64,000 nucleotides of DNA from Colivivens sp964452915 (lineage in GTDB: Bacteria > Bacteroidota > Bacteroidia > Bacteroidales > Bacteroidaceae). Positions within the stretch are counted from its first letter, which is position 1, and every line of letters begins with the position of its first letter. The notes under the pieces are model-generated. The model was not told where the DNA came from. It did not search any database and was given only the letters and a program-made list of their open reading frames with translations. The translations under genes were made by a program, and so were the position numbers. Below, in pieces: positions 27,847-36,697 of this stretch. The stretch spans positions 1-64,000 of the forward strand of contig CAYVNW010000004.1 in NCBI GenBank assembly GCA_964452915.1, given 5' to 3'.

Positions 27847-28482
27847 TCACATAAGTCCTCTTTTTGTCATTTCTTTTATAATCTCTTGGAATATTTCGAT
27901 GGGCGTAGGTTCACCCTTGTGTTGTTCCGGATCATATAGCATACCGGTGCAGATACAGAATTTCCTGTCTTTCATTTGCAATATCGGGTAATTCACGCAT
28001 CCTATGCATCCACGCCAAAAAGCGTCATCATCTGTCAGTTGCTGAAATGACACAGGAACGTAGCCAAGCGCCGTATTCATTTTCATTACAGCATCGCCAC
28101 TGGTTAGAGAAAAGATCTTTGCATGAGGCCATCGGACGCGTGCAAGTGTGAACGTGTGATCTTTTATTCGTTTTGATATGTCACGTCCTTGATATTCTGG
28201 ATGTACAATCAAACCCGAAGTAGTTACATATGCTTTATTTCCCCAAGTCTCGATATAACTGAATCCGGCAAACTTATCCCCAAGTTCCGTTTGCACACTT
28301 GAATCGAGAGCAAGTATCGCCTTTCCTTCCTTCATCTTTGTAGCGACATATTCGTGTGTGCGTTCCGCAATTCCCGTCCCTCGTTTTTTTGCAGCCTCGC
28401 GTATTGTATTATTAATAAGGTCTACGTACTTCTCATGTGAAGCATCAGCCACAATGACCTTTATTCCATCAGGATATTCCAT
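27847..28482 (-). CDS. GNAT-family acyltransferase in the arginine cluster, candidate first-step enzyme
   Basis: 211 residues with a GNAT fold: LIVHPEYQGRDISKRI contains the acyl-CoA-binding Q/R-x-x-G-x pattern. The C-terminal third holds clustered cysteines (WRGCIGCVNYP, FCICTG). It sits between argR and argG. No classical ArgA or ArgJ is seen here, so it may make N-acyl-glutamate (acetyl or succinyl) as the first step of arginine synthesis. That role is inference from position; the fold assignment is the sequence evidence. Confidence 0.75.
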   Translation of the reverse strand: MEYPDGIKVIVADASHEKYVDLINNTIREAAKKRGTGIAERTHEYVATKMKEGKAILALDSSVQTELGDKFAGFSYIETWGNKAYVTTSGLIVHPEYQGRDISKRIKDHTFTLARVRWPHAKIFSLTSGDAVMKMNTALGYVPVSFQQLTDDDAFWRGCIGCVNYPILQMKDRKFCICTGMLYDPEQHKGEPTPIEIFQEIIKEMTKRGLM

Positions 28483-28530
28483 TTCTGCTGTTTTGGGCAG
28501 GACTCACTCCTGTCTCATCTTTTTTTTATT

Positions 28531-29001
28531 TTATTTGTTTAGTGTAGTCTCAAGTTTCATTTTTATCAAGTCTCTTGAACAATTTTCCTCAAGCACAATC
28601 ATAATCGTATCATCACCAGCGACAGTGCCTATGATCTCTGGTATGCTTGAATTGTCTATATCATATGCGATACTGCTCGCATATCCCGGTCGTGTCTTGA
28701 TGACACATAGGTTACCACTGAAACGTATCGACTGCACTCCGTTGCTCATCAGCATTTCGCTTACTGGCCTGTGTTCACGAATGCGCTTATACATTGTGTT
28801 ATTTGGCAAAATATACACTGATTTTCCGCTCATCGACGCTGCTTTTGCCACCTTTAACTGCTTGAGGTCTCTCGATAAGGTTGCTTGAGTAATCTGGTAA
28901 CCTTCCCGTCGCAATTCCTTAAGTAAATCCTCCTGGCATGATATTTCCTGGCTCGACAGAATCAACCTTATCACTTCCAGTCTTGATGTCTTAATGCTCA
29001 T
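28531..29001 (-). CDS. argR: Arginine repressor
   Basis: 156 residues. The N-terminal winged helix (about 1-75) includes LLKELRREGYQITQATLSRDLKQL, the ArgR Ser-Arg DNA-recognition helix. The C-terminal hexamerisation and arginine-binding domain includes the GTVAGDDTIMIVL motif with the conserved Asp pair. It is the first gene of the cluster that continues with GNAT, argG, argC and argD, and a dyad upstream (29060-29081) is a candidate self-operator. Confidence 0.95.
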   Translation of the reverse strand: MSIKTSRLEVIRLILSSQEISCQEDLLKELRREGYQITQATLSRDLKQLKVAKAASMSGKSVYILPNNTMYKRIREHRPVSEMLMSNGVQSIRFSGNLCVIKTRPGYASSIAYDIDNSSIPEIIGTVAGDDTIMIVLEENCSRDLIKMKLETTLNK

Positions 29002-29059
29002 CTTTTGTATATTTATTCATTCGAGACTGCAAAATTATAAAATTACATGCAAACAGCAA

Positions 29060-29081
29060 TGCATTTTTCGCATAAAATGCA
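29060..29081 (-). promoter_or_regulatory. Candidate ARG box upstream of argR
   Basis: TGCATTTT and AAAATGCA form a perfect 8-bp inverted repeat with a 6-bp spacer, 59 bp upstream of the argR ATG. Further TGCA half-sites lie at 29047-29050 and near 29088. A minus-strand -7-like CAAAATTA at 29030-29037 places the dyad over the -33 region, as expected for ArgR repression. The size and A/T centre resemble known ARG boxes; the assignment is inference. Confidence 0.5.
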
Positions 29082-29122
29082 AAAAAAGCATATAACAAGA
29101 GTTGTAACTAATGATTTGACCT

Positions 29123-29887
29123 CTATAGTTGAGTTTCTCCTTCTATATAGTTGCCCATCAGGAGTTGGTCACCATCAAACGAAGCATATGTAAACAAGCT
29201 GTACCATTCGCCCAATATTATTACATGGCATTCATGACTTATCATCAAATCGAGTTCTATGTGCCGGTGGCCGAATATAAAATAGTTGACGCTTGGGTGT
29301 GCCTTCAGATAATTTTTAGCAAAGATTACAAGGTTCTCTTTTTGTTCACCCTTATATTGGTCTTCTCCTGTTCCGTCGTGCATTATGCGGTTATGCTTTG
29401 CCCAATTGAGTCCAAAGTTTACAAACCAGTGTGGATGTAAGCATCGTGCAATTCGTTGCAGAATTTTGTTTTGAAAGCACCAAAACATAAAACGGGCCAT
29501 CTTGTCGTTCTTGTCGATATCCAAAGTGTGACCGTGTGCTAGATAGAATTCTTTTCCGTAAATTTCTAATAAGCATGGCTCATGGTGTATGATTACCCCA
29601 CACTCCTTCTCCAAGTAATCACCCATCCACATATCGTGATTACCGGTAAAATAGTGGACTTCCACCCCAAGGTCAGTCAGTTCACTCAGTTTACCCAAAA
29701 AACGTGTGTATCCTTTTGGAACCACATCCTTGTATTCGAACCAAAAGTCGAACATGTCACCCAAGAGATACACAGCATCCGCCTTGTTTTTTATTGTGTC
29801 AAGGAATCTCACCAACTTCCGTTCCTGAGTTCTTTTATGTTCAATGGCACGACTGCCAAGATGTGCGTCCGACAAGAAATACACCAT
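29123..29887 (-). CDS. lpxH: UDP-2,3-diacylglucosamine diphosphatase
   Basis: 254 residues, a calcineurin-like phosphoesterase. Motifs in order are FLSDAHLGS, YLLGDMFDFWFEY, YFTGNHDMW, YLAHGHTLD and FGHRHIEL, which together supply the metal ligands. It removes UMP from UDP-2,3-diacylglucosamine in lipid A synthesis on the cytoplasmic membrane. The length fits Bacteroidota LpxH. It is separated from the upstream SufT-like gene by 100 bp. Confidence 0.92.
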   Translation of the reverse strand: MVYFLSDAHLGSRAIEHKRTQERKLVRFLDTIKNKADAVYLLGDMFDFWFEYKDVVPKGYTRFLGKLSELTDLGVEVHYFTGNHDMWMGDYLEKECGVIIHHEPCLLEIYGKEFYLAHGHTLDIDKNDKMARFMFWCFQNKILQRIARCLHPHWFVNFGLNWAKHNRIMHDGTGEDQYKGEQKENLVIFAKNYLKAHPSVNYFIFGHRHIELDLMISHECHVIILGEWYSLFTYASFDGDQLLMGNYIEGETQL

Positions 29888-29987
29888 AGTTTGTCTTTAT
29901 TATTATATTGAATCTATTTTGTTTCTTATAATTTATCAAATTCGTATAAATAAACAAGAGTTATATACGTTATTATTCCACGCCTCA

Positions 29988-30299
29988 CTACATCAGTCCG
30001 AGATCGAGTTTTGCCTCGTCACTCATCATGTCTTTGTTCCATTCGGGTTCATAGACTATTTCCACATTAACGCCTTTCACACCCTCTATCGAACCGACTT
30101 TTTGATGAATATCCTCCACTATAAAGTCAGCGGCAGGACATGAAGGAGCAGTAAGCGTCATTTCAATGTTTACCACGTAATCATCTGTGACATCAATTTT
30201 GTATACCAGTCCCAAGTCGTACACATTAACAGGGATTTCAGGATCAAAGACTGTTTTCAACATCTCAACCGTCTTCACTTCTATGTCATATTTTTCCAT
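29988..30299 (-). CDS. SufT/MIP18-like (DUF59) iron-sulfur cluster maturation protein
   Basis: 103 residues, the single-domain size. The DUF59 features are visible: FDPEIPVNVYDLGLVYKI with the conserved D-P-E-I-P and L-G-L-V, TLTAPSCPAADFI with the reactive cysteine, and VEIVYEPEWNKDMMS at the end. These proteins help load Fe-S clusters. Its start overlaps the radC stop region by 14 bp, so the two genes are translationally linked. Confidence 0.9.
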   Translation of the reverse strand: MEKYDIEVKTVEMLKTVFDPEIPVNVYDLGLVYKIDVTDDYVVNIEMTLTAPSCPAADFIVEDIHQKVGSIEGVKGVNVEIVYEPEWNKDMMSDEAKLDLGLM

Positions 30300-30972
30300 T
30301 GTCTGCGAAACTATAATATTGTCCGTCGGTCACTATTACATGATCGAGCAGATGTATGTTCATTGTCGTAGCGGCTGCCTTTATCTTGTTTGTCAGATTA
30401 ATGTCGTCGCCACTCGGCCGGAGTGATCCTGAAGGGTGATTATGGCACGCTATTATATTTGTTGCGTCTACCATCAGAGCCTCCTTCAATATCATTCGTA
30501 TGTCAACCGCAGTTTGAGTAAGCCCCCCACTGCTCAGCCTCACTTTTTTAAGAACTCTGGCACTGTTGTTAAGCAGCAAAATCCAAAATTCCTCGTGCGT
30601 CAAGTCCTGCATCAAAGGGTGCATCATCATATACACATCCTCAGCTGTGACAATTTGGTTTATACCGTTAGTCTTTTCCAATGCCCTACGTCTTCCTATC
30701 TCAGCCGCAGCCTTGATTCTAACTGCCTTTGCATCTCCTATTCCATTGAAAGACATTAATTCCTCAATAGTCATCTTGCTAAGCATTGACAGACGGTTGT
30801 CACACGTATCCAAGACTTCTTTCATTAACTGTACAGCCGATTTCTTCGATGTTCCCGATCCTATCAGGATTGCCAAAAGTTCGGCATCTGTAAGGGCTCT
30901 CTCGCCCTTATCCATCATTTTTTCCCTGGGCCGATCTTCCTTCGCCCAACTTTTTATTGAACCATTGTCCAT
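30286..30972 (-). CDS. radC: RadC-family JAB-domain protein
   Basis: 228 residues. An N-terminal helix-hairpin-helix region (about 1-85, LMSFNGIGDAKAVRIKAA) precedes a JAB/MPN domain with the metal motif ACHNHPSGSLRPSGDD and the catalytic Glu in HEEFWILLLNN. The name is historical, as a direct role in DNA repair is doubtful. Here the gene is chromosomal and next to house-keeping genes, unlike the plasmid-borne antirestriction-like versions. Confidence 0.93.
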   Translation of the reverse strand: MDNGSIKSWAKEDRPREKMMDKGERALTDAELLAILIGSGTSKKSAVQLMKEVLDTCDNRLSMLSKMTIEELMSFNGIGDAKAVRIKAAAEIGRRRALEKTNGINQIVTAEDVYMMMHPLMQDLTHEEFWILLLNNSARVLKKVRLSSGGLTQTAVDIRMILKEALMVDATNIIACHNHPSGSLRPSGDDINLTNKIKAAATTMNIHLLDHVIVTDGQYYSFADNGKI

Positions 30973-31013
30973 TTCACTTTTATATAAATGTTGTCTTTTG
31001 TTTGTTACGACTG

Positions 31014-32027
31014 TCAGTCGTAGAAGTTCTTCTCATATGCGCTGAACTCGTCCCTATTTAGTATACATCGTAGCCACCACGCCTTCAAGAATCCAAGTCC
31101 ATAACCGAACAGTTGTACGAATGCAGCTTCAATCGAAAGGAAGCCTATCACCATACTTTTATTCTGTATTGATGAATCTATAAATATCAGCAGGCAGTAG
31201 AGTACCACCGGCAGTATTGTATACATCCAAAGCCATGAACCTGCAAAACGCAGAATCAGAGTGATTACGATAAGCGATACAACTCCTATAGTAAAGAATG
31301 CCGGTAGCAAGTGCACCATCTTCATAGTTCCAGGATGTCGTTTTTCCAAATTTATTCGTGCGATGCCCGAGTTGAATACCTGCCTAAAGAACTTCTCCAT
31401 GTCCGTACGCCTCTTATGCCACACCCATGCTTCAGGGAATAACCTACAAGTGTAGCCGGCACTGAAGATCCGTATACTGAAATCTATATCCTCACCGAAG
31501 CGCATCTTCGAAAATCCTCCGAGCGCATTATACACATCACGCCGTACCCCCATGTTGAACGAGCGCGGATAGAATTTATCCATCTTCCGTTTTCCTCCTC
31601 TAATGCCCCCAGTAGTGAAGAAACTTGTCATACTGTAGCTGATTGCTTTCTGAATCGGTGTGAACGAATCATTGGCACGGTCAGGACCTCCAAATGCATC
31701 GCATGGGTTTATATCAAGTTCCTTATTGATTACAGCAAAATACTGTGGCGGAACAACACAATCGCTGTCGAGTATGATGACAAACTCTCCGCTTGCCCTT
31801 TCCACACCATAGTTTCTTGACGTGCCTGGGCCACTGTTTTCCTTATAGAAATACTTAATATTCAGTTTCTGCTTGTAACGTTCAACAACCTCATCACATT
31901 TCACTTTCGACCCGTCTTCAACAACTATAACCTCAAAATCCTTGACTGTTTGTTGAGTAAGGCTTTGAAGTAGTTCGTCAACTTCGTCGGTACGATTATA
32001 CACGGGTATTACTACTGAGTATCGCAT
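31014..32027 (-). CDS. GT2 glycosyltransferase with C-terminal membrane helices
   Basis: 337 residues. The GT-A domain has SVVIPVYNRTDEVDELLQSL, VVEDGSKVK and ILDSDCVVP (metal-binding D-x-D type), and the acceptor-side GEDIDFSIRIFSAGY. Two or three hydrophobic helices follow at about 235-300 (FFTIGVVSLIVITLILRF and the next), so it is membrane-anchored. It probably extends a polysaccharide or glycolipid. A consensus minus-strand promoter sits just upstream. Confidence 0.88.
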   Translation of the reverse strand: MRYSVVIPVYNRTDEVDELLQSLTQQTVKDFEVIVVEDGSKVKCDEVVERYKQKLNIKYFYKENSGPGTSRNYGVERASGEFVIILDSDCVVPPQYFAVINKELDINPCDAFGGPDRANDSFTPIQKAISYSMTSFFTTGGIRGGKRKMDKFYPRSFNMGVRRDVYNALGGFSKMRFGEDIDFSIRIFSAGYTCRLFPEAWVWHKRRTDMEKFFRQVFNSGIARINLEKRHPGTMKMVHLLPAFFTIGVVSLIVITLILRFAGSWLWMYTILPVVLYCLLIFIDSSIQNKSMVIGFLSIEAAFVQLFGYGLGFLKAWWLRCILNRDEFSAYEKNFYD

Positions 32028-32060
32028 GACTTACTATTGTTTTCTTTGTTTACAGCGGTG

Positions 32061-32092
32061 CAAAAGTAAGTAAAAATTTTTTCAGAATCAAA
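32061..32092 (-). promoter_or_regulatory. Promoter for the GT2 gene
   Basis: On the minus strand TTTG (32092-32089), a 20-bp spacer and TACTTTTG (32068-32061) match the Bacteroidota consensus, 34 bp upstream of the GT2 ATG. Confidence 0.65.
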
Positions 32093-32170
32093 AATAACGG
32101 TAAAAAGGTTACCACTTCCACGCCTAATGTCCAACTACCACACCCCGATTGTCTTCAAAAGAGCAATCGG

Positions 32171-32905
32171 CTATTCTATATAGAAAGTCAGTACAATCAT
32201 CTTATTGCGTCCTTTATCTACAGAGTTAGTATAGATCATCGGTGTCGCCTCGGTTATGTCTGTCCTGTTCTTTTCTATTATATTCATAAGTCCATAGCAG
32301 AACTTTATCTCCGGTATGAATTTGAAAAAAGGCAGATAGAAATCACATCCCATCCCTACTTCAAGGAAGCAATCAAAACTTTTCAGCAGGAGATTGCGTT
32401 GCTTCTTGACTGTCAAGTCATACACAGGATTAACTCCACACATTACATAAGGGCGAAAGTTATTATAACGCTCACCTGCTATCTTGAGGTCAATTGGAAT
32501 TGAAATAAAGGTTGACTTCATGTTCTGAATGTTGTGCTCTCCTGTTTTTTGATTACGGAAAGTGGTGTTTTTCTCACCAAAATGCATTGTCGGAATAAGT
32601 CTCAATGCAAGATGCTCATTGATTTTCAATTCACCCAAGATACCAACGCTGAAACCTGCATCGTAGTTTGCGATATCGGCATTCCACTGATTCCCGTCTG
32701 CATCGACAAAGCCATTGTTGACAAATTCTATATCTTGTAGGTTGATACCGGCAAGGAAGCCATAGTGGAACCGTCGCTGATCAATATAAGGACGGTTCAT
32801 GACCGTACGCTTCTGCGCATACGTCCTCACGTTGGTCAATCCAATTAGACCGATCAGTCCAATTAATCCAATTAATTCAATTCGCTCTCTTGCTTTTAAC
32901 TTCAT
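32171..32905 (-). CDS. porT: PorT-like type IX secretion outer-membrane beta-barrel
   Basis: 244 residues. RPYIDQRRFHYGFLAGINLQ, then SVGILGELKINEHLALRLIP and MKSTFISIPIDLKIAG match the PorT/SprT family, an eight-stranded outer-membrane barrel needed for type IX secretion. The protein ends VLTFYIE, so the last-strand aromatic is near the end. The signal peptide h-region is an unusual run of four Leu-Ile-Gly units encoded by a 9-bp repeat. It is the second type IX component in the window after porE. Confidence 0.87.
   Translation of the reverse strand: MKLKARERIELIGLIGLIGLIGLTNVRTYAQKRTVMNRPYIDQRRFHYGFLAGINLQDIEFVNNGFVDADGNQWNADIANYDAGFSVGILGELKINEHLALRLIPTMHFGEKNTTFRNQKTGEHNIQNMKSTFISIPIDLKIAGERYNNFRPYVMCGVNPVYDLTVKKQRNLLLKSFDCFLEVGMGCDFYLPFFKFIPEIKFCYGLMNIIEKNRTDITEATPMIYTNSVDKGRNKMIVLTFYIE
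32841..32876. repeat. 9-bp tandem repeat in the porT signal peptide
   Basis: Four 9-mers (CCAATTAGA, CCGATCAGT, CCAATTAAT, CCAATTAAT on the plus strand) encode Leu-Ile-Gly four times on the minus strand, forming the hydrophobic core of the PorT signal peptide. Confidence 0.8.
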
Positions 32906-33023
32906 ATCTTTATAAACGTAATTGTCGTCCGTTTATTGTTTCAGGTGAGCATCATCTTTTTGCATCAAAGAAAGGCTGAGAGTATTATTCCCAGCCCTTA
33001 TAATCTCTATCTGCCCGAAAGGA

Positions 33024-33182
33024 TTACTTCTTTCCGTGAAACTCGTTTGATACAGAGAGTGACTTACGTCCTTTTTTGCGACGAGCCGACAATACGCGAC
33101 GTCCGTTCTTTGTAGTCATACGATGACGGAATCCGTGCTTGTTAATTCTTTTACGGTTGTGTGGTTGAAATGTTCTCTTCAT
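33024..33182 (-). CDS. rpmH: Ribosomal protein bL34
   Basis: A 52-residue protein encoded on the minus strand, starting at 33182 with MKRTFQPHNRKRINKHGFRH and continuing RMTTKNGRRVLSARRKKGRK. This is the classic L34 sequence with a C-terminal extension (SLSVSNEFHGKK) typical of Bacteroidota. In many bacteria rpmH lies beside dnaA and the origin, but neither dnaA nor rnpA is visible here. It is divergent from efp. Confidence 0.97.
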   Translation of the reverse strand: MKRTFQPHNRKRINKHGFRHRMTTKNGRRVLSARRKKGRKSLSVSNEFHGKK

Positions 33183-33276
33183 TTTCCTTATATTTTAATT
33201 ATCATTACTTCATTCAGCGCCATCATCCAAGACGGGCATTTACATATACTCATGCTCCATTGGCGCAAACAGCGTG

Positions 33277-33307
33277 CAAATTTAGTGATTTTATGTAACC
33301 TAACAAA
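33277..33307 (-). promoter_or_regulatory. rpmH promoter
   Basis: Minus-strand TTTG (33307-33304), 19-bp spacer and TAAATTTG (33284-33277) form a consensus promoter about 95 bp upstream of rpmH. Confidence 0.7.
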
Positions 33308-33335
33308 AAGAAACGGCGTTTTTTCACTTACTTTT

Positions 33336-33366
33336 TTTGTTCTTTTACAAAAAACATCTAATTTTG
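33336..33366 (+). promoter_or_regulatory. efp promoter
   Basis: TTTG at 33336-33339, a 19-bp spacer and TAATTTTG at 33359-33366 form a consensus promoter; the leader to the efp ATG at 33432 is about 60 nt. It is back-to-back with the rpmH promoter, the two -33 boxes being 28 bp apart. Confidence 0.75.
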
Positions 33367-33431
33367 CATCCGATTTCAAGACGATAGAGAAACGATAAAA
33401 GAATAAATTACATTTAATACAAACAAACAGT

Positions 33432-34004
33432 ATGGCTATATTAGCAGGTGACATTAAGAAAGGCGTATGCCTTCGTCTCGACGACGGCAAAATTTGGGTA
33501 GTGATTGACTTCCTTCACAAGAAACCAGGCAAGGGAAATACAGTGATGATTACAAAACTCCGTAATGTAGAAGACGGAAGAGTGCTTGAGCGCACTTGGA
33601 TTGTATCAGCGAAACTTGACGATGTGACTGTGTCCCATCAGCAGTTCCAATATTTATATAAAGAGGGTGACGATATGGTATTCATGAATACAGAAACCTT
33701 CGAGCAAGTGAACATAAACAAGGACCTTATCACTGGTGGTGATTTTCTCAAGGAAGGTGAAACCATGGTCATGGCATCGGTCGATGACCAAACAGGTGCG
33801 ATTCTCACAGCTGAAGCTCCGGTGAAAATTGTTCTGAAAGTCACTTACACCGAACCTGGACTTAAAGGCGACACCGCTACAAATGCGACAAAACCGGCAA
33901 CGCTTGAGACTGGTGTGCAAATTCGTGTACCTCTGTTTATCAACGAAGGCGATATGATAGAAGTTGACACACGCGACGGAAGCTACGTATCACGTAAATC
34001 ATAA
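33432..34004 (+). CDS. efp: Translation elongation factor P
   Basis: 190 residues, the normal length, with three beta-barrel domains. The tip loop reads LHKKPGKGNTV, with Lys34 at the position modified in other bacteria, so a lysine-type rather than arginine-type EF-P. The C-terminal signature is FINEGDMIEVDTRDGSYVSR. EF-P relieves ribosome stalling at polyproline. It stands alone and is followed by a strong hairpin terminator. Confidence 0.97.
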   Translation: MAILAGDIKKGVCLRLDDGKIWVVIDFLHKKPGKGNTVMITKLRNVEDGRVLERTWIVSAKLDDVTVSHQQFQYLYKEGDDMVFMNTETFEQVNINKDLITGGDFLKEGETMVMASVDDQTGAILTAEAPVKIVLKVTYTEPGLKGDTATNATKPATLETGVQIRVPLFINEGDMIEVDTRDGSYVSRKS

Positions 34005-34100
34005 TGTTTTGTTGGAACTTTTACATAAGAATATCTACGTTGGCATATATATATATGCAAGAACAGTAAAGCCCCATAAAAACATATGTCAAGAATGACA

Positions 34101-34139
34101 GAAATGCCATCTAACTTGCTGAAAGTTAGATGGCATTTC
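34101..34139. terminator. Hairpin terminator between efp and GH2
   Basis: GAAATGCCATCTAAC (34101-34115) pairs perfectly with GTTAGATGGCATTTC (34125-34139) across a 9-nt loop. It lies between the convergent efp and GH2 genes and may stop transcription from both sides; the flanking U-tracts are short. Confidence 0.7.
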
Positions 34140-34180
34140 CATTATCTTTTAAGGCTACTGCTTATTTTATACATGTTACG

Positions 34181-36571
34181 TCACTTCGTTCGTAGCTTCA
34201 GTTGTGTTTTCTTTAACGCAGGCGATGTAATCTCCACTTTCACATCTCCCGCCTTTTTCATTGAACGCAGTATTAATAACACTTGACCTTTGTACATTTT
34301 CTTCGGGTTTACATCAAACAACTCATTAGTATAGTGGTCACCATTGTCTATTGCTTGAATCGCAGCCTCACCATTCACATTGATTTTCACCTCGCCGTCT
34401 GCATTCGGCACAATATTGCCTTTGGAATCAACCGCATATATATGAATATATTTAAGACTCATTCCGTCAGCCTTCCAATCACTTTTCTCTTCCTCGACCA
34501 TAAGCCGTACTGCATTTCCGGTGGTTCGCAATTCATGACGGGCAATTTCCTTTCCCTGATTTTTGGCAATTGCTATAATGTTACCACCATTTCCATAATC
34601 CACGTCACTCCACAGCAAGCGGTTTTTGTCTTTCCCATGCCCTTCGTTCTTCTTTGTTCCGAGTGACACTCCGTTTACCAACAACTCAGCTTCCTCTGCG
34701 TTCGTAAATACATATACATTTTGTTTTGAGCCTACCGTACGATTCCAATGGCTTGAAAGGAATGTGGTTCCTACAGTATTATCGTTCCAATAAATCTCCT
34801 CTCCCTTCCCGTCTTGCACCCCAATCCGGCAAATAGGTTCATCAATAAACGCACTCTTAATCAAATAGGCTTGTGGATACGGGTCGAGATTATGACTGAA
34901 GAAAGAGTAGTTCCATCCTTTCTTAGGCCATCCATTCGACTCACCCCAATATTCAATAGCTCCCCAATAGGCAAGACCTACCATCTTTTGCCTGTCCATT
35001 CCTTCCCAAGGTCCGAGCAGGTCGTTGACAGTTGCCTCACTTTGATATATAATCAAGTCTGAATCATGTTCAAGATATCCTTTGTACGCAGGATACTGAT
35101 AATTGTATGCCGCGATATCGGTCACACACGACAACTCCGGAGGATTGAAGTTGCCTTCCCACTCAGGGTCGTTGCGTATGGCATTTGCCCGAGCAGGGAA
35201 CATTGCAACCATTGTTTGTCGCGTCGGGTCATATCGCTCTGCAAGAACCTTCATCAATTTGTATGTCGTTATGCCCCAATCACCTGTAGGCAGCCCGGCC
35301 CACGACTCGTTGATTTGCAATTCGTTTCCAAAGCTCCACATGATGACGCTCGGATGATTTCTGTCACGCCTGATCCATTCCCGTTCTGCCTTATACCATA
35401 GTTGGTCGAACGGTTCGTCAGCCACCCACATATTTCCACCTTGTTGCCATTTGTCGAACAACTCATCAACAATCAGTATGCCATACTTGTCAGCGAGCCT
35501 CAGAAAAGCCGGCGAATATGGATTGTGGCTCGTACGAACGTGATTATATCCAAATTCTTTCAACCTTTTAAATTGTCGCTCAATTCCATCCTCAAATGCA
35601 GCTGCTCCAAGCGCGCCCATGTCATGATGGTTCGCTATTCCTTTCAAAAATACTTTCTTCCCATTCAATTTAAATCCGTCTTCCTTTGTGAACTCAATTG
35701 TCCGTATTCCAAATTCATCGCTTACGCGGTCGATTACCACACCTTCTTTCCTTAATACAACTTCTGCCTTATAGAGAACCGGACTCTCGCACGACCACAA
35801 TTTCGGCTTGTCAACTTTAATTAAGGGCATCTTAACTTCGTTGATTGCTAACTTAATATATTTGGGAACATCACAACAGCCTTGTGCCACTACCTGTCCA
35901 CTTGGATCATAGATTGTGCTCTCAAGCGTCATATCGTATCGCTGAGCTCTTGCTCCTTCAATGTCGACTTGTAGGCCAATACAGGCATATTCGTCTGTAA
36001 TATCCGGAGTTGTTATGTACAAGCCATGCCGTGCCACAGATATTGGGTTCTTGACATATATGTGCACATCACGGAAAATGCCTCCACCTGTATACCATCG
36101 CGACCTGCCGTCTTTTGCGACAACACATTTCACACTTACTATATTTTCACCATCATATTTCAAAAACCTGCTTAAGTCGAACTCGGCTCCGAGATAACCG
36201 TATGCGATGTGGCCCAGATATTCATCATTTATATATACATCGCCGCTTGTCATTATACCTTCAAAATCGAGCAGTACTTTTTTACCTCTCCACAAGGAAT
36301 CTGCCATGAAGTGCTTCTGGTAAATGGCAGACGGGCAGTCTTTGAATCCGCGAGCTTTATCTGCCTTCTCGTTCCAAGGAAGTTCTATCTGATAATCATG
36401 CGGAAGGTTTACAACACGCCATCCAGTGTCATCTGCCATTGGAGAGAAAGTTTCCTTCTCATCAAGTAAACGGAACTTCCATCCAAAGTTCAGTAAAACA
36501 CTTGTGCGTTCTTGTGCCGATGCTGACAAATGGCACAATATGAATGTTACTACAAATATGCACTCTTTCAT
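34181..36571 (-). CDS. Secreted GH2 beta-glycosidase (beta-galactosidase-like)
   Basis: 796 residues from the ATG at 36571, which begins the signal peptide MKECIFVVTFILCHLSASAQ; the longer frame from 36649 is not supported. The order is a jelly-roll sugar-binding domain (NLPHDYQIELPWN), an Ig-like domain, then the TIM barrel with VRTSHNPYSP, the acid/base Glu417 in WSFGNELQ and the nucleophile Glu512 in IYQSEATV. DUF4982-like and GH2 C5-like beta-sandwiches follow. Likely beta-galactosidase, though beta-glucuronidase or beta-mannosidase activity cannot be excluded. It lies downstream of GH31, separated by a terminator and a weak -7 box (CAAAGATA, 36595-36602). Confidence 0.92.
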   Translation of the reverse strand: MKECIFVVTFILCHLSASAQERTSVLLNFGWKFRLLDEKETFSPMADDTGWRVVNLPHDYQIELPWNEKADKARGFKDCPSAIYQKHFMADSLWRGKKVLLDFEGIMTSGDVYINDEYLGHIAYGYLGAEFDLSRFLKYDGENIVSVKCVVAKDGRSRWYTGGGIFRDVHIYVKNPISVARHGLYITTPDITDEYACIGLQVDIEGARAQRYDMTLESTIYDPSGQVVAQGCCDVPKYIKLAINEVKMPLIKVDKPKLWSCESPVLYKAEVVLRKEGVVIDRVSDEFGIRTIEFTKEDGFKLNGKKVFLKGIANHHDMGALGAAAFEDGIERQFKRLKEFGYNHVRTSHNPYSPAFLRLADKYGILIVDELFDKWQQGGNMWVADEPFDQLWYKAEREWIRRDRNHPSVIMWSFGNELQINESWAGLPTGDWGITTYKLMKVLAERYDPTRQTMVAMFPARANAIRNDPEWEGNFNPPELSCVTDIAAYNYQYPAYKGYLEHDSDLIIYQSEATVNDLLGPWEGMDRQKMVGLAYWGAIEYWGESNGWPKKGWNYSFFSHNLDPYPQAYLIKSAFIDEPICRIGVQDGKGEEIYWNDNTVGTTFLSSHWNRTVGSKQNVYVFTNAEEAELLVNGVSLGTKKNEGHGKDKNRLLWSDVDYGNGGNIIAIAKNQGKEIARHELRTTGNAVRLMVEEEKSDWKADGMSLKYIHIYAVDSKGNIVPNADGEVKINVNGEAAIQAIDNGDHYTNELFDVNPKKMYKGQVLLILRSMKKAGDVKVEITSPALKKTQLKLRTK

Positions 36572-36635
36572 ACTCTTAATTGTTTTATACCCTGCAAAGA
36601 TACGAAAAATTTTATTGGAGACTACATAAGAGTAA

Positions 36636-36671
36636 AAAAAGCGCGGCAAACCATTCAGTCGCCACGCTTTT
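36636..36671 (-). terminator. Intrinsic terminator after GH31
   Basis: On the minus strand AAAGCGTGGCG pairs with TGCCGCGCTTT through a short loop and is followed by a run of T. It lies 27 bp past the GH31 stop, separating GH31 from GH2. Confidence 0.75.
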
Positions 36672-36697
36672 ATTAGTTCAAATGAGTGAAGGTCAAG

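Noticed and set aside
33024..33431. Replication origin near rpmH
   Set aside because: rpmH often neighbours dnaA and rnpA, but neither is present, and no cluster of DnaA boxes is visible.
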